A stretch of DNA of 64,000 bases from Shewanella dokdonensis (GTDB lineage: Bacteria; Pseudomonadota; Gammaproteobacteria; Enterobacterales; Shewanellaceae), in NCBI RefSeq assembly GCF_018394335.1, contig NZ_CP074572.1, positions 1,674,001-1,738,000 on the forward strand, given 5' to 3'. The notes beneath the pieces were generated by a model. That model was not told where the DNA came from, ran no database searches, and worked only from the letters and a program-made list of their open reading frames with translations. Position numbers and translations under genes: made by a program. Shown here in pieces: positions 49,767 to 59,284 of this stretch (the first letter of the stretch is position 1; every line of letters starts with the position of its first letter).

Positions 49767-50953
49767 CTAGTAAAAGGGGTTGGGTCCACCGCCATGCTTG
49801 ACGGTGAAATTCCACGTTCAATGTTCAGTTCAGATTTTTTCAGATCCACCAGCGCCACATCGGTGTAATGCTTATGTTTATTGGAATAGAAGCACTTAAC
49901 CACCGGATGTAGCACATCGCGGTCTTCCGTTTCCCACACAATGCCTACCCGGCCATCAGACAGCTCAACCAGAGAACCCACGGGGTAGACGCCGATACAA
50001 CGGATAAATTCATAGACCAAGCTTTCGTCCAAATGAAATGGCGTGAGACTGAGCAAAATTTTAAATGCCGATGCCGGGCTCATGGCTTCCTTATAACAAC
50101 GGGTGGCCGTTAGCGCATCATAGATATCCACAATACAACTCATGCGCCCATGCAGGGGTAACTGCTCGCCTTTAAGGCCACGAGGATAACCGCGGCCATC
50201 AAGTTTTTCATGGTGCATCAGGCACACATCTTTGCTCACTTGTGATAACCCCTGCGCTTCACTCATGATAGGAATCGCGTACACCTGATGTAGTTTCATG
50301 TGCTCGAATTCTTCCGGCGTCAGCTTGCCGGGCTTGTTCAGCACATTGCTGTCTACCTTGATTTTGCCGACATCGTGCAGAATACCGCCCACCGCCAGTT
50401 GCCGTAGCATGTCGCGATCCAACGCCAGATAGCGGCCAAAGGTCACCAGCAACACCGCAACATTGACTGAATGTTCCAGCAGGTAGGCATCTTTACTGCG
50501 CAATGCCGACACACATTTGAACGCATCGGCGTTATCCATGACCGACTCGATCATGTTTTCTGCAAGCGCTTCCACTTTTGCCACTTCAATGGCTTTGCCT
50601 TCGAAGGTTTCAGACAGCACTTTACGCACTAACCCTTTGGCTTCATGTAGCAATTCGCTGGCTTGTTTCTGCGCTAATTCACGGTTTTTAGTGCCGTTGG
50701 TATTAATGGTATTGTTAGCAACCATTGCGGCGGCGGGAGAATTGTCGGTGGTAAATGAGGAGCGAGCAGGATCTATCCAAACGAAACTAATGCCTTTGCT
50801 TTTCAGCTTCACCAGCAGTTCCATATTGGAAATACGGCCCGCATTAGCCACCATCACCTGTTCGCTGTTTTCGATGGCCGCCACATACATACCAATCTCC
50901 AAGCTGGAAACCGGTAGTTTAATCAGATCTGCTTTTGGCAACGTCTCTGTCAT
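49767..50953 (-). pseudogene. HD-GYP cyclic-di-GMP phosphodiesterase with DUF3391, 3' frameshift at A4
   Basis: Hydrolyses c-di-GMP. N-terminal DUF3391 (LPVSSLEIGMYVAAIENSEQ), HD motif HSVNVAVLLVTFGRYLAL ... AVGGILHDVGKIKV, and the GYP motif HHEKLDGRGYPRGLKGEQLP, followed by IVDIYDALTATRCYK. The written frame runs 57 codons past its natural end into the PqiA-like gene. One base added at AAAA 49772-49775 gives DPTPFY and a TAG stop at 49767, with 395 residues and no overlap. All catalytic residues are unaffected. Confidence 0.92.
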
Positions 50954-51060
50954 ACAGTTGCTCCAACAATAGGCCGACGCTTCACGGCAACTATCTCACC
51001 TGATGTCAGGCTGACTCGCTCAAGGAGTCAAACGTGGACAGCACTATATTATAGATAAAA

Positions 51061-51321
51061 TTAGTTTTTACCTACGAGCAAATCCGACTTCTCATTGGTT
51101 ATCACAGAATTGATAGCAAGGCATTGAAAACTGGTGGAAGTCCAGCGGCGGTAGGCACAGTTATAGCAACTGCGGGGCACATCATCTACCTGTTCATCTT
51201 CATCATCTTCAGCAAAATAACGGCACTGCAATGCTTGAGTTCTTGCTTCATCAGCCGCTTCTTTACCTGCAATAAAAACCCAATTGCCGTGTTGGTTGCT
51301 AAACCGTGACAAGTCAATCAT
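51061..51321 (-). CDS. Small Cys-rich (zinc-ribbon-like) protein ending the ECF operon
   Basis: 86 residues with four cysteines, C33, C52, C55 and C67 (LQCRYF, then RSCYNCAYRRWTSTSFQC), a likely zinc or iron-sulfur site, and a very acidic stretch between (AEDDEDEQVDD). Family not recognised. Its ATG shares one base with the stop of the TiaS-like gene (TGATG), so translation is coupled. Last gene of a six-gene operon; a partner of the TiaS-like protein by context. Confidence 0.68.
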   Translation of the reverse strand: MIDLSRFSNQHGNWVFIAGKEAADEARTQALQCRYFAEDDEDEQVDDVPRSCYNCAYRRWTSTSFQCLAINSVITNEKSDLLVGKN

Positions 51322-52050
51322 CAGTATTCCTTGAGTTGCAATTTAGAAGCGTTGCACCAGCGACCATCGACATGTGACACCAACAACGCAAAACGCCCTT
51401 GCGCCATCACGGCCTTCACTTTACCGCAAAGCCACACCTCATCCTGTGGCTGCAACCAAAGACCATCAGTGGCTAACACGCCTTCCAACTCGCCTTGTTG
51501 CAGGAGATCTCCCACCTTAAACGGCCGTGGTACTTCAGTTTGTCCCAACTGTAACTGACCTTTAACCCGCCCATCATTACCAGACAGCCGCAAACCCAGC
51601 CCAGCCAGCGCACCAATAACCCCTGGCCGGTGCCACCGTGTTCACTGAGATCGATGTTCAGCTGTTGTGCCAGTTGATAAGCATCGGTTTTAGTCAGCAC
51701 TTGCTGCTTGGCGGCTTTGCCAAACGTCAGTAACGCTTCAGCATCGTCAAGTTGCGGCAGATGCACAATCGCCAAGCCGGGATCAGCGGCCGCCGCCGAT
51801 TCCTGCCGCAAATGCGCTACCGCAAGCGCTTTAATTTCCGCTACCGACAATGGGCCATCGTAGGCAAAACACATGGCGCTGTTATGGGAGGTATAAGGGA
51901 TATCTTCGTGTACATACAGCTGATGCCGGGTTACTAACGAAACAGACCCCCTTGAAGACAGAGTAGTGCGGCAATTTCACTGGCAATCTCGCCAGTGCCT
52001 TTGGTGCCAATATCGTCGGTATCATCAATACTAATCAGCCATTCGGCCAT
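51321..52050 (-). pseudogene. TiaS-like DDTD-domain protein, two homopolymer frameshifts
   Basis: 243 residues when one base is added at CCCCC 51947-51951 (giving LQGGSVSLVTRHQLYVHEDI) and one at CCCC 51620-51623 (giving GQGVIGALAGLGLRLSGNDG). The N-terminus LISIDDTDDIGTKGTGEIAS carries the DDTD signature of archaeal tRNA(Ile2) agmatinylcytidine synthetase TiaS, and SEHGGTGQGVIGALAG matches its Gly-rich segment. The C-terminal OB and zinc-ribbon parts of TiaS are absent or reduced, though a Cys-rich protein follows. In bacteria tRNA-Ile2 is modified by TilS, so another role is likely. Located in an importer operon. Confidence 0.7.
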
Positions 52051-52059
52051 AAATATCAC

Positions 52060-52617
52060 CTACTTAATCAAGGTTTCTTTATGCAGCAAATCGTGGGCTT
52101 TTAAACGGCGCAGCACAGGTAACACCAGCAATGCCCCCACCACGGAAAATAATCCACCCTGCAAAAATTTCAGGCCAAAGCGTACTAGCGCCACCTGTTG
52201 ACTCATGCCGACAAGCAAATCTTCCACCAAGCCTTTAGCTGACCATGCTAAGCAGCCAATCAATGCAACCACAACCAAACGCCAGCGCAGGATCAACAAG
52301 GTGCCCAACAGTATCAAGGCCACATCCATGGCTAAGGCTGGGACAAAAAATTTAAGGAAAATCAATGGGCCACCTTTACCTACCCCCAGAATAGTGGCAA
52401 CGGCCCCCGCCAGTGCACCACAAGCAGTGATGGCTCCCTTACGGCCCACAGAACCATAACAGATCAGATAAAAGAAACTCATCAGTAGCATCGAATGCCC
52501 AGACAATCCGAGCTTCAGACGCAACATACTCTTCAACGCCACCAGCAGCGTGGCACAAAAACCAATAAACAGCGCATCCTGCAGTTGAAATCCGCTTTTA
52601 TCATTTGCAGTGGTCAT
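52060..52617 (-). CDS. Membrane protein, likely ECF transporter substrate-binding (S) component
   Basis: 185 residues, five to six TM helices, including ALFIGFCATLLVALKSMLRL and VATILGVGKGGPLIFLKFFV. Size, hydrophobicity and position directly after the T component fit an S component, the part that binds the substrate. It does not match an S family I can name, so the ligand is unknown. Overlaps the T gene by four bases; ten bases separate it from the TiaS-like gene. Confidence 0.7.
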   Translation of the reverse strand: MTTANDKSGFQLQDALFIGFCATLLVALKSMLRLKLGLSGHSMLLMSFFYLICYGSVGRKGAITACGALAGAVATILGVGKGGPLIFLKFFVPALAMDVALILLGTLLILRWRLVVVALIGCLAWSAKGLVEDLLVGMSQQVALVRFGLKFLQGGLFSVVGALLVLPVLRRLKAHDLLHKETLIK

Positions 52618-53291
52618 TGATGACTCCGAGGATCACGCCAGTGAGTGGGTTGCGGATGGCTCCCGAAATGGCGGCTTCTGGCAGCCGTTGCCGTTTGCTG
52701 TGCCAGTTTCAACAGTTGCACAAACAATGGGAAAATGACGCAGTAAGCCAATTCATACCAGTTCAGCGGGTTAAGCAGTTGCCGCGGCGCAATGCGTGCA
52801 CCACGTAACAGCTGCAACTGATAGATATCCCTGAGTTCACTGGTCATATAAGGTAACAGGTTAATGGAGGCTGCAACGACAAACGCCCACTTTTCCGGCA
52901 TGATCTTGGCTAACACTTCACCAATCCATTGCGGTTTGATAGCAACCGTCAGCCACCACCCGGGTAACAATGCGAGCAACAACCGAGCTACGGCCCATGC
53001 TCCTTGATGCAGTTGCTGGCCGCCATGAATAACGGCATACAGCAGTAAAGTAAATCCTAGCTGCAACACTATGTAGCGGAAAATGCCGCTGATATCACCA
53101 CGACACCACAGCCCGTGCACCAGCAGCAATAAGTTGGCTAACGCCAGATACAATAGCGCCGATTGCGGTGCCAAAAATGCCGCTGACGATAACAGCGTCA
53201 CCATTAACATTGCTGACGCGGCCAACCATAAACCGGCATCATCATTTACAGGAATTTTAGCTTGCAGCGTCTGCCGCCGTTTAACCCACAC
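52614..53291 (-). CDS. ECF transporter transmembrane (T) component, CbiQ/EcfT-like
   Basis: 225-residue inner-membrane protein with four to five TM helices and a cytoplasmic pair of coupling motifs: LQLLRGARIAPRQLLNPLNW and ATAARSRHFG, both of the Ala-Arg-x / x-Arg-x type used to grip the ATPases. The first half has GIFRYIVLQLGFTLLLYAVI. Overlaps the ATPase gene by 11 bases. Confidence 0.82.
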   Translation of the reverse strand: MWVKRRQTLQAKIPVNDDAGLWLAASAMLMVTLLSSAAFLAPQSALLYLALANLLLLVHGLWCRGDISGIFRYIVLQLGFTLLLYAVIHGGQQLHQGAWAVARLLLALLPGWWLTVAIKPQWIGEVLAKIMPEKWAFVVAASINLLPYMTSELRDIYQLQLLRGARIAPRQLLNPLNWYELAYCVIFPLFVQLLKLAQQTATAARSRHFGSHPQPTHWRDPRSHQ

Positions 53292-54624
53292 GTCGTTTCT
53301 CCTGACAAACGTTATTGACCAGCAATTCGCCTTGAACTAATTGCCACTCTTGTGTTGCTGCTAGTGGTAATGAACGATGACAACTAATGATCACACTGCA
53401 ACCTTCTGCACGCAGGTAATTGATCATCATCCACAACTTATCTAAATGGGCACTGTCGAGACCCGCCAGCGGGTCATCCAGCAATAACAGCGATGGCCGA
53501 TAACAAACCAAGGATGCCAGCGCCACCAGGTGCTGTTGCCCGTATGACAGAGTATGGGGTGAGCGTTGCGCTAACGGCGTTAACGCCAGTTGCTCTAGCA
53601 ATTCAGCCGCAAAGGTAGTTGGCAGTCCAAAGCGCCGCAAACTGAAACTCAGCTCTTCTTCAACCGTAGATTCAAACAGTTGCCGATTAGGGCGTTGCAT
53701 CAACAATCCCAATTGCTGGCCAAACACTCCGGCTTTAGGACGCTGACCAAAAACCTTCATGGGCAATGGATAAACATTGGACTGAATCCCCGCAATCGCT
53801 TTTAACAGGCTGCTTTTACCGCTGCCGTTATCGCCTACCAGTGTCACCAATTCGCGGCGCTGCACGGCCAGCGGCTGTGGGCTACTAAAGAGTGTATGAG
53901 CCCCCTGATAACGAAACTCAAATGGCTCAGCGGTAAACACAGCTTCTGTTTGCGGACTAAATGCGGTTAATGCCACTTGGTGATCGCAGTGGAATTGTCC
54001 GGGTAACAATCTGCCGTTTTGTAATTGCCAGAAGTGATTGGCAACGCCAGCAAAGGCATCAGGATTGTGTTCCGACATCACTACCGCCATTCCCTCGGCC
54101 AGCAATCCCCGGATAACCGCCAGCAGTTCATCAACTCCGCTGTTATCCAGTTGCGCCCAGGGTTCATCCAGCAACAGTACCGCCGGCTCACTGACCAGTT
54201 GCGCCGCAATCATCAGCCGATATTTCTGCCCGAGCGATAGATTACCAATGGGACTGTCTAACGCCACGAACAAACCCACGCGACGCAACGCTTTTTGCAC
54301 CCGCGGGATCATCTCATCCCGCGTAACACCGGTATTTTCCAGGGCAAAAGCCACTTCGGCGCCAACAGTTTGCCGCAGCAGTTGTACCTGAGGATCTTGC
54401 ATCACCAGCCCGCATAACAAACCGAGCCGACGATAGACACCGCCTTCAAATGGTCGGCTTTGCAGGCCAGATAGCAAGCGCAGCAGCGTTGATTTACCGG
54501 AGCCTGTCGGGCCGCTGATACAGTGGCAGGATCCCGATTCAATACAAAGGGTCAGATCCCTAAAAATCCACGGTTCCAAGCTGCCGTAGTTAAAGTTGAC
54601 CCCGTCAAGCTCCAGTAATCTCAT
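53281..54624 (-). CDS. ECF-type ABC ATPase with two fused nucleotide-binding domains
   Basis: 447 residues from ATG 54624. First domain: Walker A SGPTGSGKSTLLR, signature NLSLGQKYRLMIAAQL, Walker B VLLLDEPWAQLD. Second: VGDNGSGKSSLLK, TLSYGQQHLVALASL, LLLLDDPLAGLD. Both domains look catalytically complete, so one chain supplies both ATPases of the ECF module. The Q-loop after domain 1 (GLVMQDPQVQLLRQTVGAEV) is typical of the CbiO/EcfA type. Starts two bases after the TonB-receptor stop. Confidence 0.9.
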   Translation of the reverse strand: MRLLELDGVNFNYGSLEPWIFRDLTLCIESGSCHCISGPTGSGKSTLLRLLSGLQSRPFEGGVYRRLGLLCGLVMQDPQVQLLRQTVGAEVAFALENTGVTRDEMIPRVQKALRRVGLFVALDSPIGNLSLGQKYRLMIAAQLVSEPAVLLLDEPWAQLDNSGVDELLAVIRGLLAEGMAVVMSEHNPDAFAGVANHFWQLQNGRLLPGQFHCDHQVALTAFSPQTEAVFTAEPFEFRYQGAHTLFSSPQPLAVQRRELVTLVGDNGSGKSSLLKAIAGIQSNVYPLPMKVFGQRPKAGVFGQQLGLLMQRPNRQLFESTVEEELSFSLRRFGLPTTFAAELLEQLALTPLAQRSPHTLSYGQQHLVALASLVCYRPSLLLLDDPLAGLDSAHLDKLWMMINYLRAEGCSVIISCHRSLPLAATQEWQLVQGELLVNNVCQEKRRVG

Positions 54625-54626
54625 AC

Positions 54627-56704
54627 TCAAATCTGCCAATTGATCCCGACAAACACCTCTCTACCTGGCTGTGGCAAGGAATCACTCTGGTAGTAGTTCT
54701 CGTCCAGCAGGTTGGTGGCGCGCAGGTAAAGTTCCAGGTTCTTACTCCCCAAAGGTTGGGTCAGATTGACATCCACCAAGGTGTAGTTATCCAGCGAGTA
54801 TTCGACCGCTGTCTTCACACCATTAACCTTTTGATTTTGGTAATAAACCTGATCCATGATCCGTTCAACACTGAGATGGAAACGAGTTGCCGTGGGTAAC
54901 TCATAACCTAATTCAAAACGGATCTGATGTTTGGGCCGATAATTCAAGCCGTCATAACGGGTCTTATTCGCGGTTTTGTCTTTGGAGTCCAGATAGCTAT
55001 AGGCCAGACTCAGACTCAATTTATCGATGCTGTGATTACTCAGCACTGTGTCAAACCCTTGGAAACGGTAGTCGCCAAGATTCTGAGAAATACTGTTGCT
55101 ATCTTTAGCAATGAAGTTGTCAGTGTCGGTGTGGAACAGGTGGATTTCGAAATCGGTATCCATCCCCAAGCCCTGATTCAGGCCCAGTTCAACAGTCTTA
55201 GACACTTCGGTTTGCAAATCTTGGTTACCGGAAGACAAGTCATACAGATCGGACATTGACGGGAAACGTATCTTACGGGCAGCACTCAGCGTCAGCTTGG
55301 TGCTGTCAAGCGCCTGCCAGAAACCGGAAGCCATCGCGGAGTAATCATTGTCGGAGTCTTCATCACGATCCATATCGTGATAAGCCGCCCCTAGGGTATA
55401 GCCCCAGTGACCATCGGCTTGATACTGGTATTCAGCAGATCCGGTATATACCCATGCTGAATCATCAAAAGAGGCAACCGTGCTGTTGGAACCGCCACCT
55501 GAGCCACTGCCAGAACCGCTACCTGAACCACCGCCTGAACCGCTACCAGAACCGCCGCCTGAGCCACTGCCAGAACCGCTACCAGAACCGCCGCCTGATG
55601 GTGCAGTATTGTAGCTTTCCGACAGCGCATCCCAGCTTTGCCTTTCTGCAATCACAGAAGTACTCAAAATGCCTGGCTGACCAAAATCGGCAATCAACTG
55701 TACGTTGACCCCACGGACTTTCGAGGTTCCATCTTGATATTCACTGACGGTTTTGTAGCTCGCATCGGTATAAACTGTGTTGTAGGTAGCCGCTTCGTTG
55801 TAATAGCCGAAACCACGTAATGTCAGTAATTCATTGAACTTATGCGCCATCCCCAACTGGAAGGTCTTGCCATCATAATCATCAACGCGTTCATATTTAA
55901 TGTTGCTAACACCACTACCATCTCTTGGTGGTTTGCCCCAATCACCGGAACGCAGGGCCATATTGGCGATCAGTTGGGTATCGTCGTTAAACCAGTAACT
56001 GCCCTGGGCGTATAGATTGCGCAGCGTCTTATCTGAGTTCAGACGGATCTCGTCGTCCTGTGAGGCAGTAGGCTCATAGTCAGACGACATTTCAAACCCA
56101 TCGGTTGTCTGATAACTGCCGCTCACAAATCCCTGCCAGTTGACACCTGAGCCGGCGACACTGATATCACCTTTATAAGTGTCGCTACGCCCCGCTTCCA
56201 GATGCCCAGACAACGCAGGTGCGCTATTACCTTGTTTTGTGATGATATTGATTACACCACCTGCACCACCGGGGCCATAAAGCACCGAGGTTGGCCCAAC
56301 CGAAACTTCAATGGTGGCAATTTGACTGGTAGGAATGATACTGGGATCGAACTGACCATCATCAGCGCCGTTAGCTGGCACGCCATTGATCAGCAACATC
56401 ACATGACGGGTTTTAAAACCCCGAATATCGATGCGTGGGCTGCCTTCCCCCCGTAACGCACATACACACCGGGAACTGTTTTTAACACTTCATCCAGGCT
56501 TTGAGCCCCCAAATCCCGGATTTCATCTTCGGTGATAACCCATTGAGTGGTTGAGTTTTTGACGGCACTGCCGCGTTCACCATGAACGACCATGACGTCG
56601 TTGATGTTCAACAGTGGGTCACGCACAGTTTCCTGTGCTTGCGCTGCCATGCCATATCCCAAAGCCAACGCGACAACTGAAATTTTAAGCGGTAATCGTG
56701 ACAT
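54627..56704 (-). pseudogene. TonB-dependent receptor of the ECF operon, frameshifted at C6
   Basis: Outer-membrane receptor of 692 residues when repaired. Signal peptide about 1-23 (YGMAAQAQ-E), TonB-box-like DVMVVHGER, plug with VWVITEDEI-type strand (TQWVITEDEIRDLGAQSLDE) and IATIEVSVGPTSVLYGPGGA, barrel ending FVGINWQI. One base added at CCCCCC 56447-56452 restores VRYGG-EGSPRIDIRGFKTRHV. An extracellular loop holds a long Gly/Ser-only stretch. Probably brings the operon's unknown substrate across the outer membrane. Confidence 0.9.
55487..55596 (-). repeat. Gly/Ser-coding tandem repeat inside the TonB receptor
   Basis: About 110 bases encoding only Gly and Ser. The top-strand block GAGCCACTGCCAGAACCGCT recurs exactly 60 bases apart (55501 and 55561), with smaller GAACCGCTACC-type units between. 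Low complexity in an otherwise normal barrel loop suggests a length-variable repeat. Confidence 0.85.
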
Positions 56705-57053
56705 TATGATGCCTTATTGGTTGTGAAGTATCGGCTTATTTTCGTGATACTGATTAAAGCCTCAAGAAATCCCAAGCAAAAAACCAACCAAGATCGACAA
56801 TTTCAGCTATACGGCGAAGCGAGAATGTTGCGGAGTAGACAATATGTCTCACATGTGCGGAGCGTTATGTAATTATGTCCATATCCATCACACGGTAAAT
56901 AAGCAGGTTCTGATAAAGATCGCGCTGAATTTCACACTGTTGCCGCCCGCAACTTGACAGTATCAGTTCCTGACTTTAGTTTGTGTCGCATAATCCTATC
57001 GTCGGCGCAGTACTGTCGAGTCAGGTTGTTGTAGAACCGTTTCGGAGCACCAT
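56705..57053. other. Intergenic region between the receptor operon and menF
   Basis: About 350 bases between divergent genes. It must contain the promoter of the TonB-ECF operon and that of menF. I see no cobalamin, TPP or other known riboswitch signature on the operon strand, and no gene. Confidence 0.5.
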
Positions 57054-58412
57054 TTGTCTGTATTATCCCTGTCAAAGGCTGTCAGTTCTCTGAGCGACAG
57101 GCTTTCCCGGCTATTTGATCATTCCCAGCCAACAGGCATCCTGCAGCTGGTTGAAGAAGTCGACTTGCCGCCCCTCATGTCATGGCTGGCGGCACAGAAC
57201 CAATTCCCCAAAATTTATTGGCAGGGACGAGAGCGCCGTGAAGAAGTTGCCGCCGTTGGCTGTTGTCTGGATTTACAATTCGTCGACGCCATTGATGACA
57301 GCAAATTACAGCAGATATACCAACAACAGCGCCAGCAACCGCACGGTGCCGATGTGCGCTTTTATGGTGGGTTAGCCTTTGACCGGACACGGCAATCTTG
57401 GCCAGAGTTTGGCCGTGCACGTTTTTTGATCCCCAGAGTTGAACTCAGACGTAACCAAGATCGCGGTCAGTTGCTGGTCAACCTGAATCTTAATGAACAG
57501 TCATTAGCACAACAGATCCAGCAAGCTCAAGCGGTACTGGCGCAATTGTGTCCAGCACAACCCTTGCTGCCACCGCAAAAAACCGAGGTACTCAACCGGG
57601 TCGATATCCCAGATTTCCAGCGCTGGTCGCAATTGGTTACCGAAGTGACCTCGCCGGCATTCAATCGCCACACTCCCAAAGTGGTGCTGTCGCGCCAGAG
57701 CAAACTGCAAGTTGCGCAAACGCCAGATCCTTGGACGGTGCTGGCTGGCTGGCAAGGGCGCAATCCAACCAGTTTCCAGTTTGGGTTTCAGTTCAGCCCA
57801 GAGCATAGTTTTATCTCCTGCACCCCTGAGCGCTTATACCGCCGTCAGCAAGACGAGCTGGTTACAGAAGCGCTGGCGGGCACGACCGTGCGTGGACTCA
57901 CTCCCGATGAGGATGAACGGCTAGCGCGGCAACTGCTTGATGATCACAAAAACAGCCATGAAAACCAGTTTGTCGGCACGCATATCGTGTCGGAACTGAC
58001 GCCACTGAGTGATCAGGTTAATGCAGATGAGCCGCTGAAAGTTTTTAAACTCAATCATATTCAGCATTTGCATCGGGTGATCAAGGCTCGGCTACGCCAA
58101 GATGTCAGTGACTTCCAGTTACTGCAATCATTACATCCAACCCCTGCCGTGGGTGGTTTTCCCAAAGAAGCCGCGCTGCGTTATATCGCCGCCAATGAAG
58201 GATATAACCGTGGCTGGTATGCTGGCACCTGTGGTTTTCTCAGCTCGCAGCTGAGTGAATTTGCCGTAGCTATCCGCAGCGCCTTGCTGGAACCAGGTTG
58301 CATCAACCTGTTTGCTGGCGCGGGTATTCTGACCGGCTCAGATCCGTTACTGGAATGGCAAGAGTTGGAAAATAAACTTGCCACCATCATGTCGATTCTG
58401 GTGGATTTCTAG
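57054..58412 (+). CDS. menF: Isochorismate synthase MenF
   Basis: Converts chorismate to isochorismate for menaquinone synthesis. 452 residues. The chorismate-binding C-terminal half has FQFSPEHSFISCTPERLYRR, TEALAGTTVRG, HENQFVGTHIVSELTPL, LHPTPAVGGFPKEAALRYI and RGWYAGTCGF, with the catalytic Glu and metal ligands. TTG 57054 with GGAG upstream is the likely start because the family N-terminus is reached there; no ATG fits better. No men partner genes adjoin. Confidence 0.93.
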   Translation: MSVLSLSKAVSSLSDRLSRLFDHSQPTGILQLVEEVDLPPLMSWLAAQNQFPKIYWQGRERREEVAAVGCCLDLQFVDAIDDSKLQQIYQQQRQQPHGADVRFYGGLAFDRTRQSWPEFGRARFLIPRVELRRNQDRGQLLVNLNLNEQSLAQQIQQAQAVLAQLCPAQPLLPPQKTEVLNRVDIPDFQRWSQLVTEVTSPAFNRHTPKVVLSRQSKLQVAQTPDPWTVLAGWQGRNPTSFQFGFQFSPEHSFISCTPERLYRRQQDELVTEALAGTTVRGLTPDEDERLARQLLDDHKNSHENQFVGTHIVSELTPLSDQVNADEPLKVFKLNHIQHLHRVIKARLRQDVSDFQLLQSLHPTPAVGGFPKEAALRYIAANEGYNRGWYAGTCGFLSSQLSEFAVAIRSALLEPGCINLFAGAGILTGSDPLLEWQELENKLATIMSILVDF

Positions 58413-58418
58413 CAACGC

Positions 58419-58446
58419 TTGTAATCTGCACTTAGCTGTCTATAAT
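58419..58446 (+). promoter_or_regulatory. Sigma-70 promoter of yhhQ
   Basis: TTGTAA (58419-58424), 16-base spacer, TATAAT (58441-58446), a perfect -10. Transcription would start just before the preQ1 aptamer. Confidence 0.7.
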
Positions 58447-58467
58447 GTGCGCCGCCCGGTAGTCGGG

Positions 58468-58512
58468 CAGCGGGTTCCCTCACCCCGCTTAACCAACCAA
58501 AAAGGTCACAAG
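58468..58512 (+). promoter_or_regulatory. preQ1 class I riboswitch
   Basis: P1 stem GCGGG (58470-58474) / CCCGC (58484-58488) encloses TTCCCTCAC, close to the class-I TTC...CAC loop, followed by an A-rich tail. Loop CCT can pair with AGG (58503-58505) in the tail to make the H-type pseudoknot, and AGG is the ribosome site of yhhQ. Ligand binding should therefore block translation of the transporter. Confidence 0.8.
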
Positions 58513-59172
58513 ATGCTTTTATTAACCCCGGCGCAGGTGAAACGCGCACTATGGCTGCTCGTCAGCTTTCACATTTTAATCATCAGTGCCAGTAATTATC
58601 TGGTGCAACTGCCCTTTCAGATCTTCGGTCTCCATACCACTTGGGGCGCATTCAGTTTTCCGTTTGTCTACCTCGCCACCGATCTAACGGTGCGTATTTT
58701 TGGCCAGCAATCGGCCAGACGCATCATCTTTATGGCAATGCTACCTGCGCTGCTGGTGTCTTACGTTATCGGGGTGATATTTCATGATGGACACTTTCAG
58801 GGAATAGCCGCGCTAAGCCAAGGTAACGATGTGGTATCGCGCATTGCGTTTGCCAGTTTTGCCGCCTATTTGCTAGGCCAATTGATGGATATTAAAGTCT
58901 TCGCCACTATCCGGGCGAAATGTGCCTGGTGGGTTGCGCCATCGGCTTCAACGCTATTTGGCAATCTGATCGATACGCTGGTGTTTTTCAGCGTGGCATT
59001 TTACGCCTCCAGCAATGACTTTATGGCAACTCATTGGCCAGAAATCGCCAGCGTCGATTACAGCTTTAAGCTGCTCATCAGCTTTGCACTCTTTTTGCCT
59101 GCGTATGGTGTACTACTGCGTTTGTTACAGGATTGGATACTAGATACTGGCTCCCGCACACAGTTTTCTTGA
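58513..59172 (+). CDS. yhhQ: Queuosine precursor transporter YhhQ
   Basis: 219-residue inner-membrane protein of the COG1738/YhhQ family, importing preQ0/preQ1 for queuosine synthesis. Six TM helices; landmarks ISASNYLVQLPFQIFG, TTWGAFSFPFVYLATDLTVR (with the conserved Asp), LGQLMDIKVFATIRAK and LFGNLIDTLVFFSVAFYA. ATG 58513 directly follows the preQ1 riboswitch, which supports the assignment. Confidence 0.94.
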   Translation: MLLLTPAQVKRALWLLVSFHILIISASNYLVQLPFQIFGLHTTWGAFSFPFVYLATDLTVRIFGQQSARRIIFMAMLPALLVSYVIGVIFHDGHFQGIAALSQGNDVVSRIAFASFAAYLLGQLMDIKVFATIRAKCAWWVAPSASTLFGNLIDTLVFFSVAFYASSNDFMATHWPEIASVDYSFKLLISFALFLPAYGVLLRLLQDWILDTGSRTQFS

Positions 59173-59284
59173 GTTAACGAGAAGCACTTATCTGTACTGA
59201 TAATGGATTTGAAAGCTGGCCCAAACAGCATGGCACCACAGAGGTATATTGGAAGAAACAGGGCATCCGTCGATGCCCTCAGTA

